This document shows positions 8,844-18,370 of a stretch of 64,000 nucleotides of DNA, in pieces. Source of the stretch: Yersinia thracica (GTDB lineage Bacteria; Pseudomonadota; Gammaproteobacteria; Enterobacterales; Enterobacteriaceae); the NCBI RefSeq assembly GCF_902170565.1, contig NZ_CABHXX010000009.1, positions 1 to 64,000 on the forward strand. Reading direction: 5' to 3'. The position numbers were made by a program, and so were the translations under genes. Positions within the stretch are counted from its first letter, which is position 1, and every line of letters begins with the position of its first letter. The notes under the pieces were generated by a model. It saw only the letters and a program-made list of their open reading frames with translations, made no database searches and was not told the DNA's origin.

Positions 8844-9911
8844 TCACTCAGCAAAAATATGGGCCTGACCCACTATCGTCAAATCAACCATTAAGCCAAC
8901 ATGGAGCCCTTCGCGACTGATGGTTTTAATTTCTACCATTTCGTCATGTTGAATAACTTTCTCATGCTGGACAATAGATAAAGTGAGCGTCGAAATAAAA
9001 CCAGCAAAATCAATACTGATAATTTTAGCCAGACAGTGAGTTGGATAATGGTGAGCCGCGGGCAAAGGTGTGATGGTCACTTGTTCGGGACGCAGCATAA
9101 TGCGAGCTTGCCCATGACGTGTTGCGTCGTCAACGTTGACCCGGCCTAGTGCGCAATCGGCCCATCCGGCCTCAATATGAGCAGAAAGAATTAGCGTTTC
9201 ACCCAGGAATGTGGCGGTCGGCTCATCAATCGGTCTCAGATAAAGTTCTTGCGGTGGGCCAACATGAGCCAACTTGCCCGCGCGCATTACGGCCACCTGA
9301 TCGGCAAAAGACAGCGCTTCGCTTTGGTCGTGCGTAACTAAAATGGAGGCGATATTAGCTTGTGACAGTAACTCGGCCACTGCTTTGCGGGTTGATGCGC
9401 GCAAGGCGGTATCCAGTGCTGAGAAAGGTTCGTCCAATAACATCAATACCGGACTTTGCGCCAATGCTCTGGCGAGTGCGACCCGTTGTTGCTGACCGCC
9501 GGATATTTCATGGGGCCAAAGCTGTGCTAATCGCCGGTCTAGCGCGACCATTTCCATTAACTCATCAACCCGCCGGGCTTTATCCTGTTTACTGCCTTTT
9601 AGCCCATAAGCAATATTGCCCGCCACGGTAAAATGTGGAAACAAAGCACCATCTTGTGGGACAAAGCCAATCCCGCGTTTATGAGCAGGCACCTGGATTG
9701 AGTGGTCAAATACGGGATTCCCTTGCAAAATTACCTTGCCGCTATCCGGCGTTTCGAAACCGGCAATAATACGCAGTAAGGTCGTTTTACCCGAGCCAGA
9801 TGGCCCGACAATCGCCGTGCGGCTTCCCGCCGTAACCTGTAAATCAATGCCGTCTAATACATTGACCGATTGGTAAGATTTGCCAATTTGTTGAAGTTCA
9901 AGCGTGCTCAT
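8844..9911 (-). CDS. yfuC: Ferric iron ABC transporter ATP-binding protein
   Basis: A 355-residue ATPase of the FbpC/AfuC type that drives uptake of periplasmic ferric iron. Walker A is GPSGSGKTT at residues 36-44, the signature is [14 protein letters not shown], and Walker B is [12 protein letters not shown]; the C-terminal third is a regulatory TOBE-like domain. Its start overlaps the permease stop by four bases (ATGA). The order substrate-binding protein, fused permease, ATPase matches the Yersinia Yfu system. The symbol rests on this order and family, and the upstream Fur-like box supports an iron role. Confidence 0.82.
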   Translation of the reverse strand: MSTLELQQIGKSYQSVNVLDGIDLQVTAGSRTAIVGPSGSGKTTLLRIIAGFETPDSGKVILQGNPVFDHSIQVPAHKRGIGFVPQDGALFPHFTVAGNIAYGLKGSKQDKARRVDELMEMVALDRRLAQLWPHEISGGQQQRVALARALAQSPVLMLLDEPFSALDTALRASTRKAVAELLSQANIASILVTHDQSEALSFADQVAVMRAGKLAHVGPPQELYLRPIDEPTATFLGETLILSAHIEAGWADCALGRVNVDDATRHGQARIMLRPEQVTITPLPAAHHYPTHCLAKIISIDFAGFISTLTLSIVQHEKVIQHDEMVEIKTISREGLHVGLMVDLTIVGQAHIFAE

Positions 9912-11494
9912 AATCCTGCCGTACGTTGAGATTGAGAATAAAGAAGCCAGGTTAGCGGCAGGGAGAGCGCCACCATGAGCAGGGCGTAAGGTGATGCAGC
10001 AACGTAATCTATTTCACTGGTCAATGCCCAAAACCCTGTCGCCAATGTGCGGGTGCCATTCGGGGCCAATAACAAGGTGGCGGTCAGTTCATTGGAGATA
10101 GCTAAAAATACCAAGGCCGCGCCCGCCGCAGCGCCGGGGGCCGCCAAGCGCATCGTGGTGCTCCAGATAGCTTGGGTGGGCGTTTTCCCTAAACTGCGCG
10201 CCACGTTCTCAAGTTCGACCGGCGCGGTCGCAATACCGGCCCGTAAACTGATTAAGGCGCGTGGCGTAAACATCAATAAATAGGCCAGTAAAAGAGTAAA
10301 TTCGGTTTGATACAGTGGCCGTGCAATCCGGATGGTGATGGTCACCAACGCCAGTGCGACCACAATACCGGGCAGCGAACTGGTGACATAATTACAGCCC
10401 TCCATGACCCGGTGTAAACGGCCTGGGTAGCGCACGGATAACCAGGCCATCGGTATGGCGCATAGGGTGATAATCACCGCGCCACTCAGCGCCAATGCCA
10501 ATGTTTGTTTCAATGCTGGCAGCAATTCAGGATTCAACCATACATCAATGCCGCCAATATAGAGCCAGCGGGTGAGAGTGATAAGGGGCACGCCGAGCGA
10601 GAGGGCTGTCATCGCCAGTGGTAACAGCAGACACAGTAAGGTGAGGGCGGTTCCCATTGAATAAGCAGTTTGTCTGCGTGCGCTACCCGAACCCACGCGC
10701 GCGTAGCGGTTATAGCCGCGGCTGGTGGCTTCAATTAGCAATAATCCCAAGCAACATAACGCCAGAACACCCGCTAACATATTGGCCGCCGGGCCATTAA
10801 ATGTAGATTGGAATTGATCAAAAATCGCGGTGGTGAAAGTATCGAAACGGATCATGGCGTATAGCCCATATTCTGCTAATAAATGCAGTGCAATCAGTAT
10901 CGAACCACCCCAAACAGCTAATTTTAATTGTGGCAATACCACCCGGAAGAATACTGCGGCAGGCGTGCTACCCAGTGAGGCGGCTGCATCCTCAAGGCCG
11001 GGATCAAGGCGGCGCAATACTGCTGAAGCGGGCAGATAAATAAAAGGAAAATAGGCAATAACAGAGATAAATACCCCCGCGCCCAGCCCATGCATTGAGG
11101 GTATCAGGCTAATCCAGGCATAACTTTGCACAAAAGCAGGAACAGCCAGCGGGGCGATAGCCAGCAGTGACCAAATTCGTCTGCCGGGTAGAGCGGTGCG
11201 TTCAGTGAGCCACGCCAAAGCCACACCAATAATGGCGCAGAGTGGCAAGGTGAATGCCACCAGTAATGCGGTGTTAAGCAGCAACTCCCCGACGCGAGGG
11301 CGGAAAACAAGTGCTTTTACTGTTGGCCAGCCAGAATCAATGGCAATGCCAATAACAAACCCCAGCGGCAACAGGGATAGTAATGAAAGCATCACGGCAA
11401 TGGCCACAATCCTAGATCCGGGACGGCGGCTATAGTGCACTTGAGCGGCTTGACTCAGTGGCATTGGGATAACATCGGGGTTTACATTGGCCAT
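9908..11494 (-). CDS. yfuB: Ferric iron ABC transporter permease (fused, two modules)
   Basis: A 528-residue permease with about twelve membrane segments arranged as two tandem binding-protein-dependent modules. The loop motifs are '[24 protein letters not shown]' in the first half and '[23 protein letters not shown]' in the second, each contacting one ATPase. This fused architecture is typical of FbpB-type iron permeases. The ATG at 11494 is reported; a TTG three codons earlier is also in frame. A stem-loop lies in the gap from yfuA, and yfuC overlaps its end. Confidence 0.82.
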   Translation of the reverse strand: MANVNPDVIPMPLSQAAQVHYSRRPGSRIVAIAVMLSLLSLLPLGFVIGIAIDSGWPTVKALVFRPRVGELLLNTALLVAFTLPLCAIIGVALAWLTERTALPGRRIWSLLAIAPLAVPAFVQSYAWISLIPSMHGLGAGVFISVIAYFPFIYLPASAVLRRLDPGLEDAAASLGSTPAAVFFRVVLPQLKLAVWGGSILIALHLLAEYGLYAMIRFDTFTTAIFDQFQSTFNGPAANMLAGVLALCCLGLLLIEATSRGYNRYARVGSGSARRQTAYSMGTALTLLCLLLPLAMTALSLGVPLITLTRWLYIGGIDVWLNPELLPALKQTLALALSGAVIITLCAIPMAWLSVRYPGRLHRVMEGCNYVTSSLPGIVVALALVTITIRIARPLYQTEFTLLLAYLLMFTPRALISLRAGIATAPVELENVARSLGKTPTQAIWSTTMRLAAPGAAAGAALVFLAISNELTATLLLAPNGTRTLATGFWALTSEIDYVAASPYALLMVALSLPLTWLLYSQSQRTAGL

Positions 11495-11521
11495 AATCGT
11501 CAAGGCACTCGGCGTGTTAAT

Positions 11522-11548
11522 GCCCGTCGGGTCAGAAACTCGACGGGC
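11522..11548. other. Stem-loop between yfuA and yfuB
   Basis: GCCCGTCG and CGACGGGC form a perfect 8-bp stem with an 11-base loop. No U-run follows on the minus strand. Such hairpins after a binding-protein gene often protect its mRNA and give more binding protein than permease. Confidence 0.55.
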
Positions 11549-11580
11549 TAAAAGTACATATTTTCAGCAGGTTGACTTTA

Positions 11581-12597
11581 TTACAGCAAGCCAGCTTCTG
11601 TCATCAACTCAACCACTTTCTTGCTGTTCAGTTTAGACGGTTCTACTTTTGGCGCATCCAACTCTTTCAGTGGCACTAATTTAGGGTTAGATGCAGCATC
11701 GACCCCCACGGCATATTCAAAAGCATTATTAGTGCGCAAGATATCCTGACCGGATTTACTGGTTATCCATTTCATGAATTCCTGGGCTTCTTTCGGATGC
11801 TTGCTTGATGCCAACACGCCGCCGCCTGAGATACTCACAAAGGCACCTGGATCTTGATGTTTGAAGTAGTACAATTGAGTCTTGCCGCTGTTCTCACCGG
11901 TTTTGGCTTGGTCAACAAAGCGATAATAATGATAGATAACCCCGCCATCAATCTGGCCGGCGTTGACTGCTTTCATCACCGTGCTATTGCCCTTATACGC
12001 GGTGGAGTTGGCTTTCATGGCTTTTAACCATTCCAATGTGGCTTTTTCGCCTTTCAGTTCCAGCATGGCGCTAACAATTGCCTGGAAATCAGCTCCGGAG
12101 GGTGATGCCGCCCAGCGGCCTTTCCACTCAGGTTTTGCCAAATCCATAATAGATTTAGGTAACTCGGCTTCACTGATTTTTTCCGGATTATAGACAAAAA
12201 CAGTGCTGCGGGCGGCAATGCCAGTCCAGCGGCCATGTTCAGGGCGATATTCTTTCGCCACCTGAGCTTGTGTTGCCGCATCCAATGGCGCGAACAATTT
12301 TGCATTATCGACCAGCACCATGGCGGGGGAGTTTTCTGTCAAGAAAACGTCTGCGGGTGATGCGCTACCCTCCTGAACCAACTGATTACCTAACTCGCTG
12401 TCCCCGCCGTTTCGCAGGGTCACTTTAATTCCGGTATCTTTGGTAAAGCCGTCAACCCAGGATTTCACCAGATTTTCGTGTTGGGCGTTATACACCACAA
12501 TGCCTTCGTCATTGGATGCTGCATTAGCGGAAAACGCCAGCATCATTGAGGAAGCCAATAGAGCTGCGGGGCAGAGAGAGGATAAACGTAACTTCAT
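11581..12597 (-). CDS. yfuA: Periplasmic ferric iron binding protein
   Basis: A 338-residue periplasmic binding protein of the FbpA/AfuA type. The start at 12597 is chosen because AAAGGA lies seven bases upstream and a normal signal peptide follows (cleavage near SANA-AS); the frame reaches 12699 without a good start. The mature protein begins 'DEGIVVYNAQHENLVKSWVDGF', the standard opening of ferric-binding proteins, and contains 'YHYYRFVD', which carries the paired tyrosines used to bind Fe(III). It delivers iron to YfuB/YfuC. A Fur-like box lies 85 bases upstream. Confidence 0.85.
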   Translation of the reverse strand: MKLRLSSLCPAALLASSMMLAFSANAASNDEGIVVYNAQHENLVKSWVDGFTKDTGIKVTLRNGGDSELGNQLVQEGSASPADVFLTENSPAMVLVDNAKLFAPLDAATQAQVAKEYRPEHGRWTGIAARSTVFVYNPEKISEAELPKSIMDLAKPEWKGRWAASPSGADFQAIVSAMLELKGEKATLEWLKAMKANSTAYKGNSTVMKAVNAGQIDGGVIYHYYRFVDQAKTGENSGKTQLYYFKHQDPGAFVSISGGGVLASSKHPKEAQEFMKWITSKSGQDILRTNNAFEYAVGVDAASNPKLVPLKELDAPKVEPSKLNSKKVVELMTEAGLL

Positions 12598-12681
12598 AAA
12601 GACATCCTTTAACAGGTCAAAGAAGAAAACGAAAGTGTCAGGCAACAGCGAAACAGCTCGATTGTATAGAAAATCAGCATT

Positions 12682-12700
12682 AATGATAGTGAAAATCATT
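12682..12700. promoter_or_regulatory. Fur-like box upstream of yfuA
   Basis: TGATAGT-G-AAAATCA matches the 7-1-7 form of the Fur box (TGATAAT-N-ATTATCA) at 11 of 14 arm positions. It lies in the yfuA promoter region. It predicts repression by iron-loaded Fur. Confidence 0.6.
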
Positions 12701-12907
12701 CGTATTATTTGCTACGAAATGTTTCACTAATGTTGCCATAATTCCTTATTGTTCAAGGGGTTTAGTGTGGTTTTTCCTGAAAAATAAAGGGCGGTGAGCA
12801 CAATTTCTTGATCAATTACTGCGAAGTATCCCGCATTTTCCTGTTTGTTCGTTACAGACAATGACTTAACATAGCTATTACTTTTTGGCATGGTTTATGG
12901 ATATACG

Positions 12908-13984
12908 ATGCGTCATTTAGCTGTCATTCTTCCCTCACTCATTTTGCTTTCCGCCTGTAGCAGCAAGCCGACGCCTCCTGTTGCTGCGACGCCGTCAGAT
13001 AGCCTGACACACAGCGGTTTTTTACTTGAACCACAGCATATGGGCCACGTGCCAAACGGTGATTTTGCCTATAATGCAGATACCGCCCGTTTTGTTGACA
13101 AAATGGTGCGTGAGCATGGCTTTGAACGTCAGCAACTCCATGATGTATTAGCACAAACTAAAAAACTGGATTTTGTTATCCGCTTGATGGATAAGCAAGC
13201 GCCGAGTTCTGGCCGCCCCTCGGGGCCAAATGGTGCCTGGAACCGCTATCGCAGCCAATTTATTACTCCGGATAATGTGCAGAATGGCGTGAATTTCTGG
13301 AATCAATATGAAGATGCCCTGCAACGCGCTTATGAGGTATACGGGGTTCCACCAGAAATTATTGTCGGCATTATCGGTGTTGAAACTCGCTGGGGCAGGG
13401 TGATGGGTAAGACCCGTATCATTGATGCGCTGGCAACACTTTCCTTTGCTTATCCCCGCCGTGCCGAGTATTTCTCCGCAGAGCTGGAAACCTTCTTGCT
13501 GATGGCGCGGGCCGAAGGTAATGACCCGCTCAGTTTACGTGGCTCTTATGCCGGGGCCATGGGTTATGGTCAATTTATGCCATCGTCATTCAAAGATTAT
13601 GCTGTTGATTTTGATGGTAATGGCCATGTTAATTTGTGGGATCCGGTGGATGCTATCGGCAGTGTGGCGAATTACTTTAAAGCACATGGCTGGACCAAAG
13701 GGGCGGTGGTCGCGATACCGGCAAACGGGCAAGCGCCGAATCTCGACAATGGTTTTAAGACCAAATACCCGGTTTCGGCTTTATCTGCCGCAGGGCTAAG
13801 CCCAAGGGGTTCGCTGGGTGATTATCAGGAAGCCAGCTTGCTGCGCCTGGATGTCGGCACCGGTTATCAATATTGGTATGGTTTGCCCAACTTCTACACT
13901 ATCACTCGCTACAACCACAGTACCCATTACGCCATGGCAGTGTGGCAGTTGGGCGAGGCGGTCGGCCGGGCGTGGCGCGGTTAA
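12908..13984 (+). CDS. mltB: Membrane-bound lytic murein transglycosylase B
   Basis: A 358-residue lipoprotein that cleaves peptidoglycan glycan strands to 1,6-anhydromuramic acid ends. The ATG at 12908 is chosen because it gives a compact lipoprotein signal ending LLSAC with Cys17; a frame extension to 12890 would add six residues. The catalytic glutamate is Glu159 in 'GVETRWG', and the SLT family-3 motifs 'GSYAGAMGYGQFMPSSF' and 'AIGSVANYFKAHGW' follow. Length matches the E. coli enzyme closely. It is a single gene with no operon partner. Confidence 0.92.
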   Translation: MRHLAVILPSLILLSACSSKPTPPVAATPSDSLTHSGFLLEPQHMGHVPNGDFAYNADTARFVDKMVREHGFERQQLHDVLAQTKKLDFVIRLMDKQAPSSGRPSGPNGAWNRYRSQFITPDNVQNGVNFWNQYEDALQRAYEVYGVPPEIIVGIIGVETRWGRVMGKTRIIDALATLSFAYPRRAEYFSAELETFLLMARAEGNDPLSLRGSYAGAMGYGQFMPSSFKDYAVDFDGNGHVNLWDPVDAIGSVANYFKAHGWTKGAVVAIPANGQAPNLDNGFKTKYPVSALSAAGLSPRGSLGDYQEASLLRLDVGTGYQYWYGLPNFYTITRYNHSTHYAMAVWQLGEAVGRAWRG

Positions 13985-14030
13985 TTTGAACTGAGCGGAT
14001 ATAACAAAGCAGAAGGCGAACAAAGTTAAA

Positions 14031-14104
14031 TGAAGGGGAATCGTGCCGTCGGGGTCGTAGTCGCTTAAGCGACCGGAGCGCCCCTAGGGGCGGTAAACCC
14101 TTCA
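14031..14104. repeat. 74-bp nested palindromic element downstream of mltB
   Basis: The element is bounded by inverted TGAAGGG and CCCTTCA. Inside lie two adjacent perfect 14-bp palindromes: GTCGCTTAAGCGAC (14060-14073) and CGCCCCTAGGGGCG (14079-14092). This nested layout resembles a dispersed miniature repeat rather than a simple terminator. Copy number cannot be judged from one window. Confidence 0.5.
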
Positions 14105-14174
14105 CTCACTGAGCTATCAATTGTTTTGTCATTTATCTTAAACCAGGGCCACATTAAGTAGCCCTTTTCACTCA

Positions 14175-15515
14175 TCACAGTAGATGGGAAATATCATCCG
14201 GATGAACTGATGGCGGGGATTGACGCCAGCCGCGAGTGAGCCACAGCAGGTAAATAAAGCCCGCCAGTAACCACAGCAGGCCCACCTCCAGCGCGCGCTG
14301 TTCGAGGTGAACCCACAGCCAGACTGACATCACAAACCCCATCATCGGCAACAGCCCGTATTTAAACATGGCCGAAGCGCCACGACGTTTCTCATTGAAA
14401 ATAAAGTGTTTTATGACACTCAAATTCACAAAAGTGAACGCGCCGAGCGCACCAAAGCTTATCATCGACACCACTAAATTCAGGTCAAGGAACAGCGCCA
14501 GCAGCGAGATGGTCGCCACGAATACAATCGCGCGCCATGGCGTATGGAACTTGCGATGCAGATGGAAAAATACTTTGCGCGGCAGCACACCCTCGCGCCC
14601 CATGGCATAGAAAATGCGCGACACACTAGTTTGTGCGGTCATCGCCGAAGCATAAACGCCGGTCAGGTAAGTGGCCATAAAGAAGTTATACATCCACTTC
14701 CCGCCGACATGCTCGGAGATAATCAGGCTGGCGGTGTCCTGATAAGGAATTAATGATTTCCAGTCTGGATAAGCCAAGTGTGCAGCATAAGACACCGCAA
14801 TAAAGATGGCACCGGCGCTGATTACGGTAAACAGAATCGCGCGTGGCAGGGTGCGCTTAGCATCGTGGGCTTCTTCTGCCATGGTGGCGATAGCATCAAA
14901 ACCGAGGAATGCCAGACAAAGCACCGCAGCGCCGGATAATAAGCCCGACATATCACCCGCGTTGACCAACAGCGGCTTCATTAATGCCGCCGGGCTTAAA
15001 TCCGCCTGACTGAAAGAAAGCGCAATAAATAAGACGATAAACACCATTTGTGCGGCGATCAGCGAGAAATTCACTGAAGTAAGCAGACGCACACCCAGAA
15101 TATTCAGCAGGCTGACACTGACGATAGACGCAATAATAAAGACCGGAGCCGGGATCGCCGGGAATGCCTCGTGCAAGAAAATACCTAAAACCAAATAGTT
15201 AAGGATTGGCAGGAACAGATAATCCAAAATTTGCGCCCAACCCACCAGAAAACCGGTTTTCCCACCAAAACTACGCTGAACGTAAGAATAGGCGGAACCT
15301 GATAACGGCATGGCGTTAGTCATCCGGCAATAACTGAGGGCGGTAAATAGAATGGTGGCGACGGTGACCAGGTAGGCAATGGGTAAATGCCCTTGACTTA
15401 ATACAGTCACCTGTCCGTAGGTCGTAAATACGCCCAAAGGCACCATATAGGCAAGCCCGAAAGCGACCAGCGCGGGGGTTTTAAGCACTCTGCGCAACTG
15501 AATGTTTTGTGGCAT
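14175..15515 (-). CDS. APC-superfamily amino acid/polyamine permease (PuuP-like)
   Basis: A 446-residue permease with about twelve membrane segments. The APC-fold markers are present: 'GLAYMVPLGVFTTYGQV' in the first helix, 'PLSGSAYSYVQRSFGGKTGFLVGW' in helices 2-3 and 'FLGFDAIATMAEEAHDAKRTLP' in helix 6. The pattern is closest to the putrescine permeases PuuP and PlaP, but substrate cannot be read from sequence. It lies 242 bases downstream of the YtcJ-like amidohydrolase on the same strand, with a stem-loop between, so they may share a substrate pathway. Confidence 0.8.
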   Translation of the reverse strand: MPQNIQLRRVLKTPALVAFGLAYMVPLGVFTTYGQVTVLSQGHLPIAYLVTVATILFTALSYCRMTNAMPLSGSAYSYVQRSFGGKTGFLVGWAQILDYLFLPILNYLVLGIFLHEAFPAIPAPVFIIASIVSVSLLNILGVRLLTSVNFSLIAAQMVFIVLFIALSFSQADLSPAALMKPLLVNAGDMSGLLSGAAVLCLAFLGFDAIATMAEEAHDAKRTLPRAILFTVISAGAIFIAVSYAAHLAYPDWKSLIPYQDTASLIISEHVGGKWMYNFFMATYLTGVYASAMTAQTSVSRIFYAMGREGVLPRKVFFHLHRKFHTPWRAIVFVATISLLALFLDLNLVVSMISFGALGAFTFVNLSVIKHFIFNEKRRGASAMFKYGLLPMMGFVMSVWLWVHLEQRALEVGLLWLLAGFIYLLWLTRGWRQSPPSVHPDDISHLL

Positions 15516-15709
15516 TACCGTATCATCTCCTGGTGTGGATAAGCACCGCTAAGCTGTATTTCACAGCTTTAAAATATAAAGGAGCGGATTTTGACACAAG
15601 GGGAACAGGTTTGAAAGCCAATCCCTTTCCGACTGGGTATTGCCGCGTTATTCGCCAGATTGATGAGTTGGCCCATTCATGGGAATTACTGTTGATTTTG
15701 GCATATTTA

Positions 15710-15747
15710 GCCCCCGAATCACCGAGTTACGCCAGTGACTCGGGGGC
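15710..15747. terminator. Stem-loop between amidohydrolase and permease genes
   Basis: GCCCCCGA and TCGGGGGC form a strong stem, extended by TCAC and GTGA after a bulged base. The U-run on the minus strand is poor. It could be a partial terminator or an mRNA-processing hairpin after the amidohydrolase gene. Confidence 0.45.
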
Positions 15748-15757
15748 TAATGCCTAT

Positions 15758-17488
15758 TTATCCGGCCTGATAAACCACTTTACCGCCGATCAAGGTAGAT
15801 TCTACCTGAGTTTGATAAATCGTCTCTGACGATTGCTCAAACAGGTTATTTTTCAGAATGATAATGTCGGCGAATTTGCCCGCTTCCAGTGAACCAATAT
15901 AGTGTTCTTTGGCAATCATATAAGCCGCATCAATGGTCGCGGAGCGCAATGTCTCAATCAGTGTCAGGTCGCGGTCATTATCCAGCCGAGGGCCAGCAGG
16001 ATTGCCGTCAAGATGCCATGCACGGCGGGTCATCCCCACTTGCAGGTTGTACCATTCATCCAAGCGGTCAATCGGCCAGTCACTACCATAAGCAATGCGC
16101 GCCCCGGCATCGAGGAAACGCGCCGCTGGCTCCATATGTTGGAAACGGGCTTCGCCCAGCATCTCGCGCTCTTCATCAATCAGCACCCCCGGCAAACCGC
16201 CCCACTGGAAAGAGAGCACCGCAGTGGCCCCTAATTTGGCAAAACGGTCATACTGATGGGGAGCTACCAGCTCATTGTGGGCCAGCCCCGGCCGGATATC
16301 TTTGCCCGGCAAGGCGGCGCGCATCTGTTCCACCGCGTCCAGCACCATTTCAATTGCGCCATCACCCACCGTGTGAGTGTGCGGGTGCAGACCGGCGCGG
16401 GCACATTCCAGAATCACCGCATTGACCAGCGGCGCGGTAAAATAGAGGTCGCCATAGTGCTCGGTTGGCTGCCAGTCTGGGTTTTCTGCCGTGCCGTGGT
16501 TGGCGCGATAAGGTTCGAGCAGAGCGGCGGTCATGGTGGGTGGCTGTAATACACCGTCGATAAACAATTTCAAGTGATCGACGGCGAATCCCGGTGCCGG
16601 TGTCCACTGATTACTGCCCCACTGGCGGCCAAATTCCACCACTTCCTGCACCACACGCGCGGCATCTTCCGGCCCTTGCAGGCTATCTGGCGTCACTTCT
16701 TTGGCCCCCAGAACCCGCAAAGTCAGCTCATTGCGCTGATATAACTGATGGAAAGCGACTAATTGCTCGGAAAATACGCGGGTATCCATCACTGTTGTGA
16801 CGCCCTGAGCATTCAAAACTTGCTGCACATGGGCGGCAATTTGCACATTTTTTTCTGGCGTAGCAGAAGGAATGCTGTCAAAGGCGCGCATGGCGGGCGC
16901 ATCTTCCAAAATACCGGTGAGTTTTCCGTTCGCATCACGGGCTATTTTGCCGTCCGGCGGGATGGGGGTATTTTCGTCAATGCCGAGCAACTCAAGCGCG
17001 CGGCTATTGGCCGCCAGCGTGTGACAGTCATTTGAGAATAAAGCTACCGGGCGACGAGTATTGAGTGAGTCGAGGGCGGCTCGGCTCATATCGGCCCCGA
17101 CCGGCGTCATCGCCTGGCGTTGCCAGGCGCGGACGGTCAGCCAGTCATTTTCACCCTTAAAAGGGTCACTATCGAGATGTTGCTGGATGATATCCAACGT
17201 CTGCTCAACACTCAGTGCCGCATAATTAAGATTACAACCAATCAGCTGCTTACCGCCCCAAAAGGGGTGCATATGGCTGTCGATAAGGCCGGGCATCATA
17301 AACTTACCCGCCAGATCGATAAGTTGAGTTTTCGGGGAGGAAAACTGGGGGATGAGTTCATCACCGCCAGTTGCCAGAATATAACCCTGGCCCAGTGCAA
17401 TGGCGCTGCAAACCCGGTTATTGGCATCAGCGGTGTAAATCGTGCCGTTGTAATAGATAACATCGGCGACAGTAGATTGTTGAGTCAT
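15758..17488 (-). CDS. YtcJ-like metal-dependent amidohydrolase
   Basis: A 576-residue amidohydrolase of the YtcJ/LAF3 branch (amidohydrolase family 3). The N-terminal metal motif is 'GLIDSHMHPFWGG', the central section has 'DHLKLFIDGVLQ', followed by 'HPHTHTVGDGAI' and the late aspartate motif 'AYGSDWPID'. It has no signal peptide and should be cytoplasmic. Members hydrolyse C-N bonds in varied small molecules; the substrate is not known here. The downstream APC permease and the upstream TetR-type regulator are on the same strand, but the TetR gene is better explained by the divergent smvA. Confidence 0.8.
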   Translation of the reverse strand: MTQQSTVADVIYYNGTIYTADANNRVCSAIALGQGYILATGGDELIPQFSSPKTQLIDLAGKFMMPGLIDSHMHPFWGGKQLIGCNLNYAALSVEQTLDIIQQHLDSDPFKGENDWLTVRAWQRQAMTPVGADMSRAALDSLNTRRPVALFSNDCHTLAANSRALELLGIDENTPIPPDGKIARDANGKLTGILEDAPAMRAFDSIPSATPEKNVQIAAHVQQVLNAQGVTTVMDTRVFSEQLVAFHQLYQRNELTLRVLGAKEVTPDSLQGPEDAARVVQEVVEFGRQWGSNQWTPAPGFAVDHLKLFIDGVLQPPTMTAALLEPYRANHGTAENPDWQPTEHYGDLYFTAPLVNAVILECARAGLHPHTHTVGDGAIEMVLDAVEQMRAALPGKDIRPGLAHNELVAPHQYDRFAKLGATAVLSFQWGGLPGVLIDEEREMLGEARFQHMEPAARFLDAGARIAYGSDWPIDRLDEWYNLQVGMTRRAWHLDGNPAGPRLDNDRDLTLIETLRSATIDAAYMIAKEHYIGSLEAGKFADIIILKNNLFEQSSETIYQTQVESTLIGGKVVYQAG

Positions 17489-17645
17489 AGTTGGCTCTCA
17501 ATAATCCCTTTTTTCCTTGATGTTGCAGCAGTTTTCACGACTTTGCAGCAACACCACGATTTTGGGAATCGGTGGATTTATAGCCATCATGACCGGTGTC
17601 TCGAGTAAAACCTGTGATAAAAGACCGGCTGAGGCTGGTGTTAAG

Positions 17646-18236
17646 TTAAGGGGTTTTAAGTAACTCGGTCTGCATCATGACCGCCAGATGGCGCAGTATC
17701 TCGGCTTCGGAAAAACCTAATTCAGTTAATTGTGTCAATCCATCCAGACCACAGACCAGCCCAATCAAGCGCCATGCGACATCACCGGCATTGATATCAG
17801 AGCGAAATTCATCATTGGCTATTCCTGCATTAATCACTTCGACGGTGGCTTGATGCCAATCCGACATTGAGGTGGCGCAGGCCGCTTTAATCAGGTCATC
17901 GCGCTCGGCGAGTAGCGAGATTTCATTCCATAACCGAGTCTCGCGTTTGCCCGCTTCATCTTGCGGATAGCCCAATACCAAGAGCACCCGTTCGGAGGCA
18001 GGCAAGTTTTGGCTGTTTATCGCGAAAGCCGCCAAAGATTGTTTCACTAATAATAGAAAAGCATCAGCCCGCAGCCGTGAAACTGACGAAAAGTGATGAT
18101 GCACTTGCCCGACAGCCACCCCCGCTTCACTGGCGACACGGCGCACGGTAGTGGCGGCCATCCCCTCAGTGATTGCAACACGCATCGCCGCTTGCAAAAT
18201 GGTGTTGTGCCGCTCTTCACGGTTCAAATAGGCCAA
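17646..18236 (-). CDS. smvR: TetR-family repressor of the smvA efflux gene
   Basis: A 196-residue TetR-family regulator. Residues 10-55 form the helix-turn-helix ('AATTVRRVASEAGVAVGQVHHHFSS') and the rest is a BetI-like ligand-binding and dimer domain. It is divergent from a clear SmvA-type MFS gene across a 134-base promoter region that contains an inverted repeat, the usual arrangement of the SmvR/SmvA pair. Such repressors respond to cationic biocides. The symbol is assigned from gene context and family, not from a signature unique to SmvR. Confidence 0.7.
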   Translation of the reverse strand: MAYLNREERHNTILQAAMRVAITEGMAATTVRRVASEAGVAVGQVHHHFSSVSRLRADAFLLLVKQSLAAFAINSQNLPASERVLLVLGYPQDEAGKRETRLWNEISLLAERDDLIKAACATSMSDWHQATVEVINAGIANDEFRSDINAGDVAWRLIGLVCGLDGLTQLTELGFSEAEILRHLAVMMQTELLKTP

Positions 18237-18310
18237 AGAGATTCCTTTATCTGACTCATTAGTGTTTTCACCATTATGTGATGAATTGGACGTTAGTTCA
18301 ACTTTCCGCT

Positions 18311-18345
18311 ATTATTGCAATATTGAACAAGTGTTCAACAATAAT
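18311..18345. promoter_or_regulatory. Inverted-repeat operator between smvR and smvA
   Basis: TTGAACA and TGTTCAA are perfect arms around a two-base centre (18323-18338). They are nested in a wider ATTATTG...CAATAAT repeat. The site lies between the divergent start codons, about 25 bases upstream of smvA, as expected for a TetR-type operator. Confidence 0.65.
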
Positions 18346-18370
18346 ATATCTCTAATCCGAGCGTTTTTGT

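Noticed and set aside
15889-16425. Plus-strand frames opposite the amidohydrolase
   Set aside because: Composition is typical of a shadow frame (Arg, Pro and His rich) and no motif is seen.
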